Assembly (NCBI GenBank): GCA_963070105.1
Contig: OY718806.1
Location: forward strand, 5,477,865-5,541,864
Direction of reading: 5' to 3'
From: Litomosoides sigmodontis
Lineage: Eukaryota; Nematoda; Chromadorea; Rhabditida; Onchocercidae
Length of the DNA stretch: 64,000 nucleotides
Part shown: piece by piece, positions 1 through 12,727 of the stretch
Numbering within the stretch: the first letter of the stretch is position 1
Layout of the letters: the number at the start of each line of letters is the position of its first letter
The notes under the pieces: model-generated
What the model was told of the DNA's origin: nothing
Seen by the model: the letters and a program-made list of their open reading frames with translations, nothing else
Databases searched by the model: none
Translations under genes and position numbers: made by a program

Positions 1-2107
<2,107 letters not shown>

Positions 2108-2479
2108 TTTGGAGCGGAAAGCTATGCGAACAGTAGCAAAACTAGAAAGATAAAAGGTTTGCTACGCGATGAAGACAGTTCTTCCAACACCCACCGACAG
2201 GAGCGAACACTGTTCCTTGAGTTTTCGTCCTAAAATATATAATGCATGCTAACCGAAAATTGACCCAGAAACACTCGAACCAGCAAAATCATCATCTTTC
2301 AGAGCTGCCCAGTCCGACAATCACACTGTCACTTATTCAGCCGAAGCACGCACACCAGCAAATGCCCCGTCCCCACAACGACGCACTTCCAAACAGTTAT
2401 ATTTCATATGTTGCCTGCAAAAAACTGCAAAATTTTCAGTGCGGTGAGGCTGCTGCAGCTATATTCCAGCAAGGAGTGA

Positions 2480-2653
2480 ATGGGACAGGACGGAAATGGG
2501 GATGTGATGTGCCGCGTGGGGGGCGAGATGCGCGTCGAAAAGGTGGGCGATGTGTGCGAGCGGTACGAGGTGGCTCTCGTGCTAGGACACTGTACTGAAA
2601 TGAATAATGGATACTTGTTTGTGGACTTGTCGCAGGCAGAAGATGTTTGTTGA
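2480..2653 (+). CDS. Candidate small ORF or first exon, unrecognised
   Basis: A plus-strand frame starts ATG at 2480, directly after an in-frame TGA, and runs 57 codons to TGA. The translation begins MGQDGNGDVMCRVGGEMR and later contains ERYEVALVLGHCTEMNNGYL; it is acidic, balanced in composition and much more GC-rich than its surroundings. It could be a complete micro-protein or a first exon using the GTTTGT just before the stop. It lies about 370 bp from the divergent sec61A start, so the two could share a promoter. I do not recognise the family. Open frames also exist on the opposite strand, so this may be a GC-rich promoter island with chance ORFs. Confidence 0.3.
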   Translation: MGQDGNGDVMCRVGGEMRVEKVGDVCERYEVALVLGHCTEMNNGYLFVDLSQAEDVC

Positions 2654-2735
2654 ATGAAAACGGCACGGAGTCACAAAGTACTTTTTTTGACGGCTCGGTC
2701 GGGTACACTGTTCCTGCTCGATAGGCTTCCGAACT

Positions 2736-2767
2736 ACTGCTGTTGCTGCAGCAGCAGCAGCAGCAGG
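2736..2767. repeat. CAG/CTG trinucleotide tract
   Basis: A short CTG stretch passes into about six GCA units. It codes poly-alanine in the open minus-strand frame 2582-2794. It is too short to call an expansion. Confidence 0.8.
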
Positions 2768-3782
2768 AAGAAGTTTCCGAACCGGATCTTGCATTGATGG
2801 AATGACTTACGTAAAGCGCAAAATCGTCTCAGTGAAAATTCATTGAAATAATTTCCTAGGAGAAGCGCGTGGTCACTGTCCCTTTGATTACAGTTTACTC
2901 ACAGCAGAGGGACAGGTAACATCTTTAAAACTTAGTATTTATTGGTTTATACCTCGCTTATAGCTTCACTATTGCCGAAGCCACTACATTAAATCACCAT
3001 ACACAACTCTGGCAGAAATTTACTCCAAAGGCAAGTTTCACTAGCACTGCTTTTTTTTGCTAATTCTACCTGAATCCTCATTTTCAGACGTGAAATTACT
3101 TTTGTAGTCGGCCATCCATATTCCACTTCCCCAAATCTGTTTCTTTTTGCATTGCTATGAAAGCTCTATCATTTTGATTTCGTACTTATAAATTTTCTTC
3201 CCGTCATCTCGAATGCTGCTAGTATCTTTTGAAATTTTCAAAATATCAAAGGTGCTCCACTGAGCACTGCCCGGAAGTAACTTTCACATAAAGTTGTGTC
3301 CATTGATTTGTGCAAATTTTCTTTCATGTATTAACTAATATGTGTAACAATATTGGTAGACTGTCACGTGGGAAAGTGATTCAGCGTGTGTGGCACATCA
3401 TCTGTTGCAAGGCAGAAATACTACTGTAATTTCTACACATTAAATTTAGCATCACAAATAATTTTATTTACTCCACTCCCTTTAGTATTTATCATCACAA
3501 CAAATATCAGCAAAAAATTGTTGTATGGCCCCGTGATGGATGATTCGTACGTAAATGTCGCGGCACTATAAAGCTTTTTTCAGATGTTTTACTCTTTTTT
3601 CTGCAAAAGTTTATATTCGTGGCAACATATATCTGTTGGTTTACATTACTTTTTGTTTAACTTCATCCTTCGAAACTCGTTTGACTACGTAATATTTTTC
3701 GAGCTCAAGGCAGACATGATTAAAGCAATATCCAAGTATTATGAAATGCACAGCTACCGCCCAATAATAAAATGACCTGAAA

Positions 3783-6700
3783 TCAGTTCCTAATACGTGT
3801 TTCAATTACCATGCAATTCAAGTGCTCATTTTGTTGTTGCCCAAGGAAAATATAGAATTTAGAATGACATTCGGCAGCCACTTGCAGGCTCTTCCAGAAA
3901 CCTGTTTTTTGGTTGTACCTGCTTGGAAAAGACACTAAACGCCACCTGTAGGGCAAATCCAGGAAAGTTGAAGCAACTAAATTGATATATAAGCGTTTAA
4001 AAATAATAATCCCAATTTCTTGTCGACTGAGAAAGAAAAATACGCCGAAGATTCCTAAAATAAATTCCTGCACTTATGAACAATTTATCCCACTACAGAA
4101 TTGGTTTTATTTTGAACTTTCTCTGGGTTAAATTCTATATCCAACAAGTTCACTGCATCTGGTCGGCTTTTAAATTGTGAATTTTGTTCTAGATTTATGT
4201 TATAGGTGTGATTAAGTAATTGTTCATGGGCAGTTTCTGTTCAAACTGTTGCTACGTCCATAAGTTCATTTTAAATTCTTCAACTTTCTTTTTGAACTCT
4301 AGACCTCCCGACAGTGTTTTCACTGAAAGCAGTTACGAAGACTATCTAGCATGGAATTAAAATTTACCTGGCACAGCAGTATTTATCATCAAATATGCAA
4401 TAAGCCGTCGTTCTCCTCTGGGCCCCAAAAATTTCTGGATCCTGCCGTAGAGAGCGGTTTTACCAACTGCTGCTCCAAACCATTCCATACATATTTCGAG
4501 ACCGTTGAGTAGAACCCAGTAAAAATAATTTGAAGAAGTTCCGTGCCACGCAAGTACGAAGAGAAATACAGATGTCAGTGCAATGAAACGACGCAATAAA
4601 AAGTATTTGTTATTGGGGTTACCTGACATTGGGATGAATACCTGGAATTGAAAGAAATCGAGTTGCTCCGGTCAGGCATGAAAGTCCTGTATCTAAAAGT
4701 GGATATAAGTAATGGCTACAGAGTGCTGAAAATAGATTAGTGCAAACTTGTTCTTTGAGGAATGTGTAAAGGCCTCTATCGAAACTGCGCCACATCTGTG
4801 AATAGTTGCTGATGCGAGATATGCAGGTAGGGCCTGCCGGAGGATTCAGACCATCAGCCGAAGCGAACCAAGCCGGAATTCCAAAGATCAACAAATATTT
4901 CATATAAAATAATTTACCATTCACATAAGCTATACTCGCTACTGCAATATAATTTAATTGATTACAGGAATTACAATTTATAATTACGCTTATAAAAGCA
5001 CCGAAAAATTAAGGTAGTAACAGCAGCAATCAATAACGATACGAATTAAAATACTGGCATTTCATTTGATAATAATACTGTGCAATAAGGGATAAATCTC
5101 ATTTGTTAAAACGAAGCTCCATGTCGCTACTTACACTGATACTCATTGAGAGTGTTGAATAAAGCTGGACTGACCGCAAGAATTGCATGAACATGGACGA
5201 AATGTAATATCATTTCGAATGCTATGAACCATGCTATAATTCGTAGCATGCGTACCAGCAATGCTCTAAAAAGATCGCAAATTTATCACTTACTTTATCT
5301 ATGTTAAAGTGTCACTCTTCAAAATCTATCTTCAACTAAAGAATACAATCGACAAAATTTCTTCCGCTCTTATGATATGTAAAGGTGTGAAAAGTGACTA
5401 AATATCAGATTTCCACATATTATACTTTCGCAAATTTCAAAATCCATGGATGCTGCTGATCAAAAATACGAGGGTTTTAGCGTTTAATATTTTCCATCAG
5501 ATACTGCAAATTCATAATCCCTGCTAAACATATCAATACTTTCTTTTACAACAGTGAATAAAAAAAACATTATGCAGAATGATGAGGTGAAGAGTGCGAA
5601 ATCTTCTAAGAGTAACAACTTCGTCGATCAATGATTTGATTGTGCTACACGCATTACCTAAAATCCTCTACGCCTCAGTAATGTTTTGGTAGGAAAATCC
5701 TTCTCCTTTTTTTATGAAAAGTAGGAAGATCATGGAAATCAACTTTTTTCATATTGAATGGATTGATAGGAAGAACTATTCGTACTGCTAAGCCAACATC
5801 CTCACATAGAAAACATCTATTTAGAAGCCATGTTGACTTTTTCTTCAATGCTAGTGTTTGATGTGAACACTCGAACACCAATGTCTTTTTTTCTTATCAA
5901 TCATTACAGTTTACAGTTCAATCAACAACGAAGCAGTTTTTGCGCCCTCTCTTCCAAAATCCTACCATATTTCATTAAAAACGTTATTGAAATGCGAGTC
6001 TTTCTAGTCCGAACAAATTCTAATACAAAATGATATAAAATTTGTATTAGCTGCTTTTCTATCGTCGTGTGACAATCAGCAAATCAACTAATAAAATTAG
6101 ACATAAGTTAATCATTAGCTGTTGTAATTTAGGACTTTCTGTTTGCACAGCTGTTTGTTTGACTATTGAGAAGAAATGGATTTTTGCGAAAATCAATAAC
6201 CTGTAATTTATGCATTTCGAGGAACCATTTTCAATCTCCGTCATTTCTGCATCAAAATCATTAAATAGGACAATTAGAGTAACTGAGTACGGCGGATAAA
6301 ATATGTATTGAATGTAACGAAAAATTAGACATGGACCGATGCTTATGTTTTTTGTTCGTGATAAGTAAATGCAGAAATTCAATATCTGCAAAAATCGTTC
6401 AGTGAAAAGGCAAACCTTGAACTGCGAAAAGAAAATATAGCCCTTTGAAAGCTTAAGACAACAATATGAATAAGAGATAAGCAAGAACGCTAACCTTTAC
6501 AGCGCTGTAAAGATAATAATTGAATTCTCTATAATAAACATCTTCAATTTTACTGAAATTCACGATTGAATGGATTTTAAGAATGAAAAATACGAGGATA
6601 AACCATGAAACCAGTTCATTGCGACAATAATTTGCTATAACACCCATTACGGCAGCTAGCGTGAATACAATTATAACGCAAGTGATACTGAAATACATTT

Positions 6701-7097
6701 TTTTAACACTATTAAAAGGTTCATGTAAAATTTTTATCTTTAGGTAATCAGTTTGAAAACTGACTTTACAGCTCAAAAATTACTTCTGGCTATCAGTCTA
6801 ACCTTGTCACGAAGATTTCTGCAGCAGCCCAAAATACTAACAGCACACACCGCGACAACTGTTTTGGCAGGAGCGCTGGACAAATTTTGAATAGCACTGA
6901 GAATAAACAACATATCAATACAATTTTGATAACTTTTATTGACTGGTATATAAAGAAAAGGAAAAGAGAATGGATGTTGTTTGAAACAAGTTAAATTACC
7001 CATATGTAAGATATAGGTGATCAACACTCGGCTTAACGACTTGTTAAAATAATCCCACTCAAAATCGGAGTGATCTTTTCGATAACCACTTACATAT
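3783..7097 (-). CDS. Hedgehog acyltransferase-like MBOAT enzyme (5' exon not resolved)
   Basis: Multipass ER enzyme of the MBOAT family; HHAT-type members attach palmitate to the N terminus of secreted proteins in the ER lumen. Eight exons join in consistent phase: 7000-7097, 6803-6896, 6495-6687, 6201-6421, 5135-5265, 4748-4941, 4368-4641 and about 3783-4054. HHAT landmarks appear in order: RKDHSDFEW near the N terminus, the hydrophobic block with RNELVSWFILVFF, FYPPYSVTLIVLFNDF, HFVHVHAI, LFYMKYLLIFGIPA, then MWRSFDRGLYTFL with the conserved Asp, and VLAWHGTSSNYFYW with the catalytic His. The last exon has EIGIIIFKRLYIN, matching the HHAT C-terminal region; its true end after that is uncertain, as the downstream frame is not membrane-like. 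The initiator exon lies upstream of 7097 and was not found. Porcupine and GUP1 are less likely because DFEW and MWR-FD-GL fit HHAT best. Confidence 0.88.
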
Positions 7098-8159
7098 CTG
7101 AAATTATGCGTCGTTCAAAGGAATTTTTGAAATTCAAATTTACATGATTTCTGGATTCTATGGACTATAACCAACGGTAATATGAGTGGGTTTGACTTTC
7201 TTGTCTTATTTCAATGATAGTGCATCATCGTATCTATTGAGTGAGGGAATTGATGAAGCCTTGCAGTGAATGCCAATTGCTGGAATTTGCAACTTTTCAC
7301 CTCTAGATAAAGTGGTGAGTGTTGTTGATAGAAATTATTGTAATCAAAATGAGTAGAATTTCAAGTTTATATTTCAAAAGTATACCTACTAGCTTCCAAA
7401 ACTAAATTGTCGCGAAAATTGTAAGAGACATTCCATGCGATAACAAATGCCACCAAAGAATGTGCTATCCAAATCAAAAAGCAAAGTGCGATTTCGACCG
7501 TCGGTAAGCGTGCTATCACTCTTCTTTCCGACATTACTGCCATTTCCGAGTTACTTAGTCATCCAGCCTTCTATGCTAACACATATGCAAGCAACAGCAA
7601 GGATTATTTCACGAACAAAAACAACAACACAAATCGTCGAAGTTCATTTCAGTGGAAATGACCAACTAATCGCTACGCAACATTGCTTCTTTTTATAAAA
7701 CTTACCTTCGGCGTAGGAAAGAAATTTCTAATAGCATAAACTACTGTATGTATCTAGAGGTGGCAGAATGTGCGCCACATAAAATAGCCGACCCATCTAC
7801 GGCTTACTTAATTATATTGTTCAAACCAAGCATAACTGCTAAAAATATGGAGTATGGACACCAACCAATAACACGACAGTGAAGAGTGATATCGCTGTAA
7901 TCAATAATATATATATATGAACAGTGCACATCCGTAGCAAAATACATCGTACGATACAGCAGCAAAAGGCAAAAGGTAACGGTTCTTCCCAAACTTGTGA
8001 AGTGACTGGGCGACGAGGAGCAATTATTTCGAGTGGGATCGAGTGTGAGCGAATAAAATTGGAAGAAGAAGAAGCGTTGTTGCACGTCAACAATAAACAA
8101 CGACGCTCTGCGTTTAGATCAGTGACAATAAAAGAAGCTGCGAGCTCGACCGAGCGCTG

Positions 8160-8330
8160 AGGAATATTGTAGTACTACAGTGACGGTGAGTGTGAGTGAC
8201 TGACTCACTGACTCACTGGGTAAAGCAAACCGTGGCGAATGATGAATACAATGCATCTCTTTGCTAATCCGTCCGCGGTCAGTCGAGAGCGCCCATGGAC
8301 GGAAGTGGGATCTCACGTCAAATAGCAATA
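8160..8330. promoter_or_regulatory. Promoter-like GC-richer patch with tandem TGACTCA
   Basis: After a perfect 12-base palindrome TGTAGTACTACA (about 8167-8178), the sequence carries TGACTCACTGACTCAC, two AP-1-type TGACTCA sites eight bases apart, then GTCCGCGGTCAG. Composition is higher in GC than its flanks. No gene start is tied to it, so the regulatory role is inferred. Confidence 0.25.
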
Positions 8331-9862
8331 TCTGACCGAACGAAGCAGTGGGAGAGTGATATATTACTACATTGTTAGGTGCATCACAATGCTCAAATTA
8401 TTCAGTGAGCGCAAGTCAAACCTTTCCTCGATAATGCATTATCTGAATATTTGATCTAATATGGAGGAGTACAGACGAATTCTACCACCTCTCGTACATT
8501 ATCCGGAAATATTTAACCGATTTTGACAGGTATTTCCGGTAACACTTCAAGCTATTTCTGACAGTTGTTTACCCACCCCTAGCTATTAGTGATAAAGAAT
8601 GGAAATATTAATAATACACGTTGTTGAAACCGTCCACAATTTCCACGCTTCAAGCATTTTCACCATTATAGCAGGATGTTGAAATTTCTTATTCAATATC
8701 ACTTATATTAAGTCGCAAGCTTAAAATTTAACTCTTTGGCAAAATTTATTTCTTTGATTGTACTTTTGAAATCAGTCATCCCAATGCTCTTAATAGCAGC
8801 AACTCTAAAAGCATATGAATGTGTGTAGTCAGGAAAAGTATTGTGGGCACAAGCAAACGATGAAAATATACTCCAATAAGCAGTAAAAATTCGAACTTAA
8901 ATATGCGTTATTCAAAAGGACGAAGTTGTGAAAATAGGGCAAACGTGTGAATTGTTCTCAGCTTCTTCCCCCATTTCACCCATTTACACTATTGAAAAAA
9001 AACTCTCGTCGATCATTCCAACCACTCGTAATTTCAACAGAAATGTTGCTCAGTTCATTTCGGGTTAATCATAGTCAGGCAGTGTCACCAGGAGGTATCT
9101 CATCTGCGTTATCAGGTGAAGGCAATACACTGAAATGAAAAACAGACCCGTAAACGGTAAATTGTGAGTTGTGTCAGTAAATAAATGTTGAAAGATTAGA
9201 TAGCGTTAACGAAATGGGTCACTTGGAAGATCGATTGAAGATATGCATCATAACATATGTAACTGCACGGGTAAAACTACCTAATTATTTCATTTGTTAT
9301 TGTTAGGGTGAGAGGAAACACTGCTATTTTCAGATTGTTTCTAAGAATAAAATATTTATATAGCTCATCAGCTCTTATTTAAATTCGTTGTCAAAATTAG
9401 TTTGATTACTTTAATCCAGAAGTAGGTAAAACCTATATGTGTATAACTAATGTAAATGGGATAAGGTTTTCTCATAATTTTCGTTCGAAAAATTGCTTTT
9501 TCATCTAAGTGAAATGTAGGTGGGATTGGATTTACAACTGGAAGTTTGCTATAAGGCATGATTAGATGGAGCAAAAGCGGTGAAGGTGATAAATTGGGGT
9601 AGAGTTTCAAGGATAACTGTTGCATAATCCTTTTAAGAATTGTTCGAAAGCAACAGCAAACAACCCCAGATTAAAAATCAGCTTTAACTTCAACAATTAT
9701 GTTGTGCACCGAACAGTCCTGTCAATACCATATCTCCAAATAAATTAGAAATGAAAAAAGAAAGAACGAAGAAAAAGATGCTGAAATCACTTCCTAGCGT
9801 GTCGTTAATAAGCCGCTGATTCATGGAAGCTCGAGCTCTACTATAAAACGTCAAGTAGTTTG

Positions 9863-10117
9863 CTTATCAACAAGTTGTAGCGGTTCCAAATACGTTCAGA
9901 TATGGTCGGAAATGTCATGTCCCACAAGTAACTACTGATACATCACTTTCTCCCAAAAGTAAACGATCCGTTGAGTTAGAAGCAGCAGCAGCAGCAGCAG
10001 CACATAGTTCAACTGCCACAGCGCAGTTAGCAAAACAGCTTTGTTTGGTTCCATCTATTACCTACCACATTTACGATACTGCACTCGTACAGACAATTTC
10101 AATTCGTTATAAGTCAT
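9863..10117 (+). CDS. Candidate exon with poly-alanine run, unrecognised
   Basis: A plus-strand frame without an ATG stays open for about 85 codons. It reads AVPNTFRYGRKCHVPQVTTD, then SPKSKRSVELE, seven alanines from a GCA repeat at about 9980-10000, then HSSTATAQLAKQ. A usable acceptor (CGTTCAG) sits before the YGRKC segment. The composition, with basic residues then alanine and serine/threonine, looks like a low-complexity part of a regulatory protein. I found no convincing partner exon, so it may be a fragment or chance. Confidence 0.22.
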
Positions 10118-10316
10118 AAATACTTCGATGAAATGGGAAAGCAACATGAGGTGCAACGTGTGCTTGCTTTGTAACGCTAGTCTGGAGTTTCGATGTTAAT
10201 ACAAAGTAAGATTTTGTAGGAGGTAATTAAAAGTTCATAGGGCAATTAAGTGGCACTAAATGAGATATGTAACGAGTGGTTGGCTTATATTCATATGTAA
10301 AAGGGGCGTGGATCTT

Positions 10317-10553
10317 CTATGAACCACAATTAAGGAGAAGTATGACGGCACGTTGACGCAGATTAACGTCAGGACAATGCTGTGCTTCTCCTGCTGAAAG
10401 TCCCACCACTTCAAGCTCACGCCACTCACCCAGTTTTGCTTGCACCGGTTTGTTAGGAACTGGCGTAAATATCAAACCTTCTTTTGCATTTTGCCCGTAA
10501 CACCTCTGGTCTGGTACAGTTGCTCCTTGACCACATAGAGCTAAGCTTAGCAT
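10317..10553 (-). CDS. Candidate ORF or exon, unrecognised
   Basis: A 78-codon minus-strand frame begins at ATG right after an in-frame TGA and ends in TGA. It is richer in GC than its flanks, with balanced composition (for example GEWRELEVVGLSAGEAQHC), unlike the lysine/isoleucine-rich noise around it. A good donor (CTGG|GTGAGT) lies inside, so it may be a first exon of about 43 codons or a single-exon gene. No family is recognised. Confidence 0.25.
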   Translation of the reverse strand: MLSLALCGQGATVPDQRCYGQNAKEGLIFTPVPNKPVQAKLGEWRELEVVGLSAGEAQHCPDVNLRQRAVILLLNCGS

Positions 10554-11461
10554 GTCGTTGTCCTCTACTCATTCACAAACAGGCTAAGGAACACTAACAC
10601 AACACTCGCTGCATTTCGAATGGCGGGAAGCTCTGTTCACCTTCACTGTACACTACGACCTATATGAGCTACGACTTTCTTTTTTTCATCCATTGCATGA
10701 TATCCAACCTCACAGATTACTTCGAGCGTGATATCCAAAAGTCCAAGAAGGATATGAAAGTGATTTCAGTTTTCGCCTTTTTTGTCACCAACCAACCACT
10801 TCACTCTCAATACAGCACTTAGTGAATGCACTGATCTAAACTATTTTCACTTTGCAACACTGATAGCTTATTCGCAGTCAACCACATTAGACCATGTAAG
10901 CAGAAATTTGAAAAATTTTGACATTCTTCATAAAGTATGATTTCGATTTCAATCTCGTCATTGCGACAACTATCCCTATCAGCAAATTGCAGTCAAAACG
11001 GAGATTCTCTCAACTTGCAATTCATTCCAGGTCGAAGCGTCTCTTCAGTAATTTGCTTTCTGCAACAAAGGTGGCGGAGGACCAGTGTTATGTGCTTTCC
11101 TAATCGTATCCTAAACGATCAAGCATGAAAGAATGTTGATATAAACAATCCAATCAGTTCATACTTCATACTGCTCTTCATGAAAGTTGGGCTGATGTAG
11201 GGATAAGTATTTCTCCTCGCATCAGACAACCGTCAATAGATTCTAATTAGAGTTGATAGCGAGCTGGTGAACGTGATAGCCTGCTCACGAATTTTGTTTG
11301 CATTAACACCTGTGTGTGTCAATGAATATATTAGTGTTGAGTTATAGCAAGGAATCACTCTTTAAATTGTTTTGCAACAAGGTGGAGTGGCGTTTTGATT
11401 TTACCTATTTTTTAATTTGTCAGTTGAGTAAATTTTCAATCATTAATCATTTTGTCGAACT

Positions 11462-11981
11462 TTACCATCCATCTAACAAATTCTGATCTTTAGGGGGCAA
11501 AGATTTCATTGTTATGAAAAATGCTTCCTTATCGTGAATAAGGAACCAAATGCAGTAAAAGTCACCTGGTATCGTTGAATCACTAGAAGACGCGGTGTTT
11601 TCTTTAATGAACAAAAGAAAAACGCCAAGCGGTTCTTTTTTAATGAGGGTACTGCAGTACTTCACTTGACCAGCACTTGGCTTCTGAGAAGTTGGTTGTA
11701 CAGACTGAGTACAACAACTAATACATTAAAAAACCACACTTTACTGTTTTGAAGATGAAAGTTGAGAATGTTTAACCAGAAAGCTCCAAACTTCATATAG
11801 AGTTTTGTATTTGCTAAGATGATGATTCGTTAATGCATCTAACGGTACTCGAATGACTGGAATTTTGAAATTCACTACTTGTCGAATAATACTGGATGAT
11901 TTCACTGTAAACAATAGAGAATCTTCATGACAAGAGAGCTTAATGAACACCGAGAGAGAAAATTTCGAATAATTTGAAAAA
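11462..11981 (-). CDS. Candidate 3' end of an unrecognised gene (two exons)
   Basis: Two exons join in frame: 11745-11981 (acceptor GTATAG) and 11462-11651 (acceptor TACTGCAG), leaving a 93-base GT-AG intron. The predicted C-terminal 141 residues include IIRQVVNFKIPVIRVPLDAL and GDFYCIWFLIHDKEAFFITM and end KDQNLLDGW. Coding-like fragments continue upstream on the same strand to about 12480 (QIFNEQLRYPFLNNDRQ, IEVSDTGQTFLNSNVEMLL), but I could not join them. It is downstream of the CAMLG-like gene on the same strand. No family is recognised; no signal peptide or membrane span is visible in the resolved part. Confidence 0.35.
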
Positions 11982-12727
11982 CTATACTTCAGTGCATAAA
12001 AGGTCAGTATGGACAAGCAGCACAGCTACTAAGCAATAAGCAGTGCACAAACGCAATGGAATATCAGTGCATTCAGAATAGAGAGTTCTGCGTCTTTACT
12101 ACAAAGTAAAAGCGTTTGTAAGATTGCCAATGAAAGCGCTAAGAAGCATTTCTACATTGGAATTCAGGAAGGTCTGTCCAGTGTCGCTCACTTCAATGAC
12201 TATTGATGAAGGTGATTATATAACGGTTAAGTTTTCTGACATTATGAGCAGTAGAGGTATGAATCTCACACAACAATTATGATAGGTTGTTCGGCAGAAG
12301 AAACAATCATCGTATAATTGCGTTGCCACGAAGGCATCTCATGTTTAACCAACTCAATATTTCAGAGAACCTGACGATCGTTATTTAAAAATGGATAACG
12401 TAACTGTTCGTTAAATATTTGAGGATATTCGAGAGTTCGCGATTACGCATAAATCAAAAGCAGATTGAATCGGGCATTTATTAGCTGACAAGTAGTACAA
12501 ATGAGAAACAGGAGCAAGCACAGGAAAAGGACATCAACAATTAAAAGAGTGCTTACACTTGATCATGCAATAAAAAATGTAGATGAAAGGATGACGTGAC
12601 TGTGACAGTCTGCAATCAGAGATTCTCAAATAAATGACTTTTAATAGCGAAGTGTTTCTATTAGTTAAAACAATAATGTAGAAAGGTGGAACTATCGAAG
12701 CCAACAAAATGAGCCTAAAAACACAGC

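Larger units (their letters stand above)
2108..3782. other. Intergenic region between sec61A and the HHAT-like gene
   Basis: This 1.7 kb stretch lies upstream of sec61A and downstream of the HHAT-like gene. It has a GC-rich patch (about 2440-2600) unlike the AT-rich surroundings, with a coding-like plus-strand frame (2480-2653, listed separately), and a CAG/CTG tract near 2750. The strand opposite that tract has an open frame (2582-2794) with a run of seven alanines after MQDPVRKLLP. I could not extend it across a convincing intron. From 2800 to 3780 I see only AT-rich sequence with short open frames and no conserved motif. Confidence 0.5.
7098..11461. other. Intergenic region, no recognised gene
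   Basis: Must hold the 5' end of the HHAT-like gene near its left edge. Otherwise AT-rich with short open frames. A plus-strand ATG at 7447 opens a basic 19-codon stretch (MPPKNVLSKSKSKVRFRPS) ending exactly at GTAAGC, a possible first exon I could not continue. Around 7960-8100 all frames are unusually open. From 8160 to 8320 the sequence is GC-richer with repeated TGACTCA, promoter-like. Two coding-like islands at about 9863-10117 (plus) and 10317-10553 (minus) are listed separately. From 10560 to 11460 I see nothing convincing. Confidence 0.4.

Noticed and set aside
4619..4924. Continuous ORF through the HHAT MWRSFDRGL exon
   Set aside because: The part after KEQ is intron; splicing at 4748 to 4641 gives VFIPMSGNP, matching the family, while the read-through does not.
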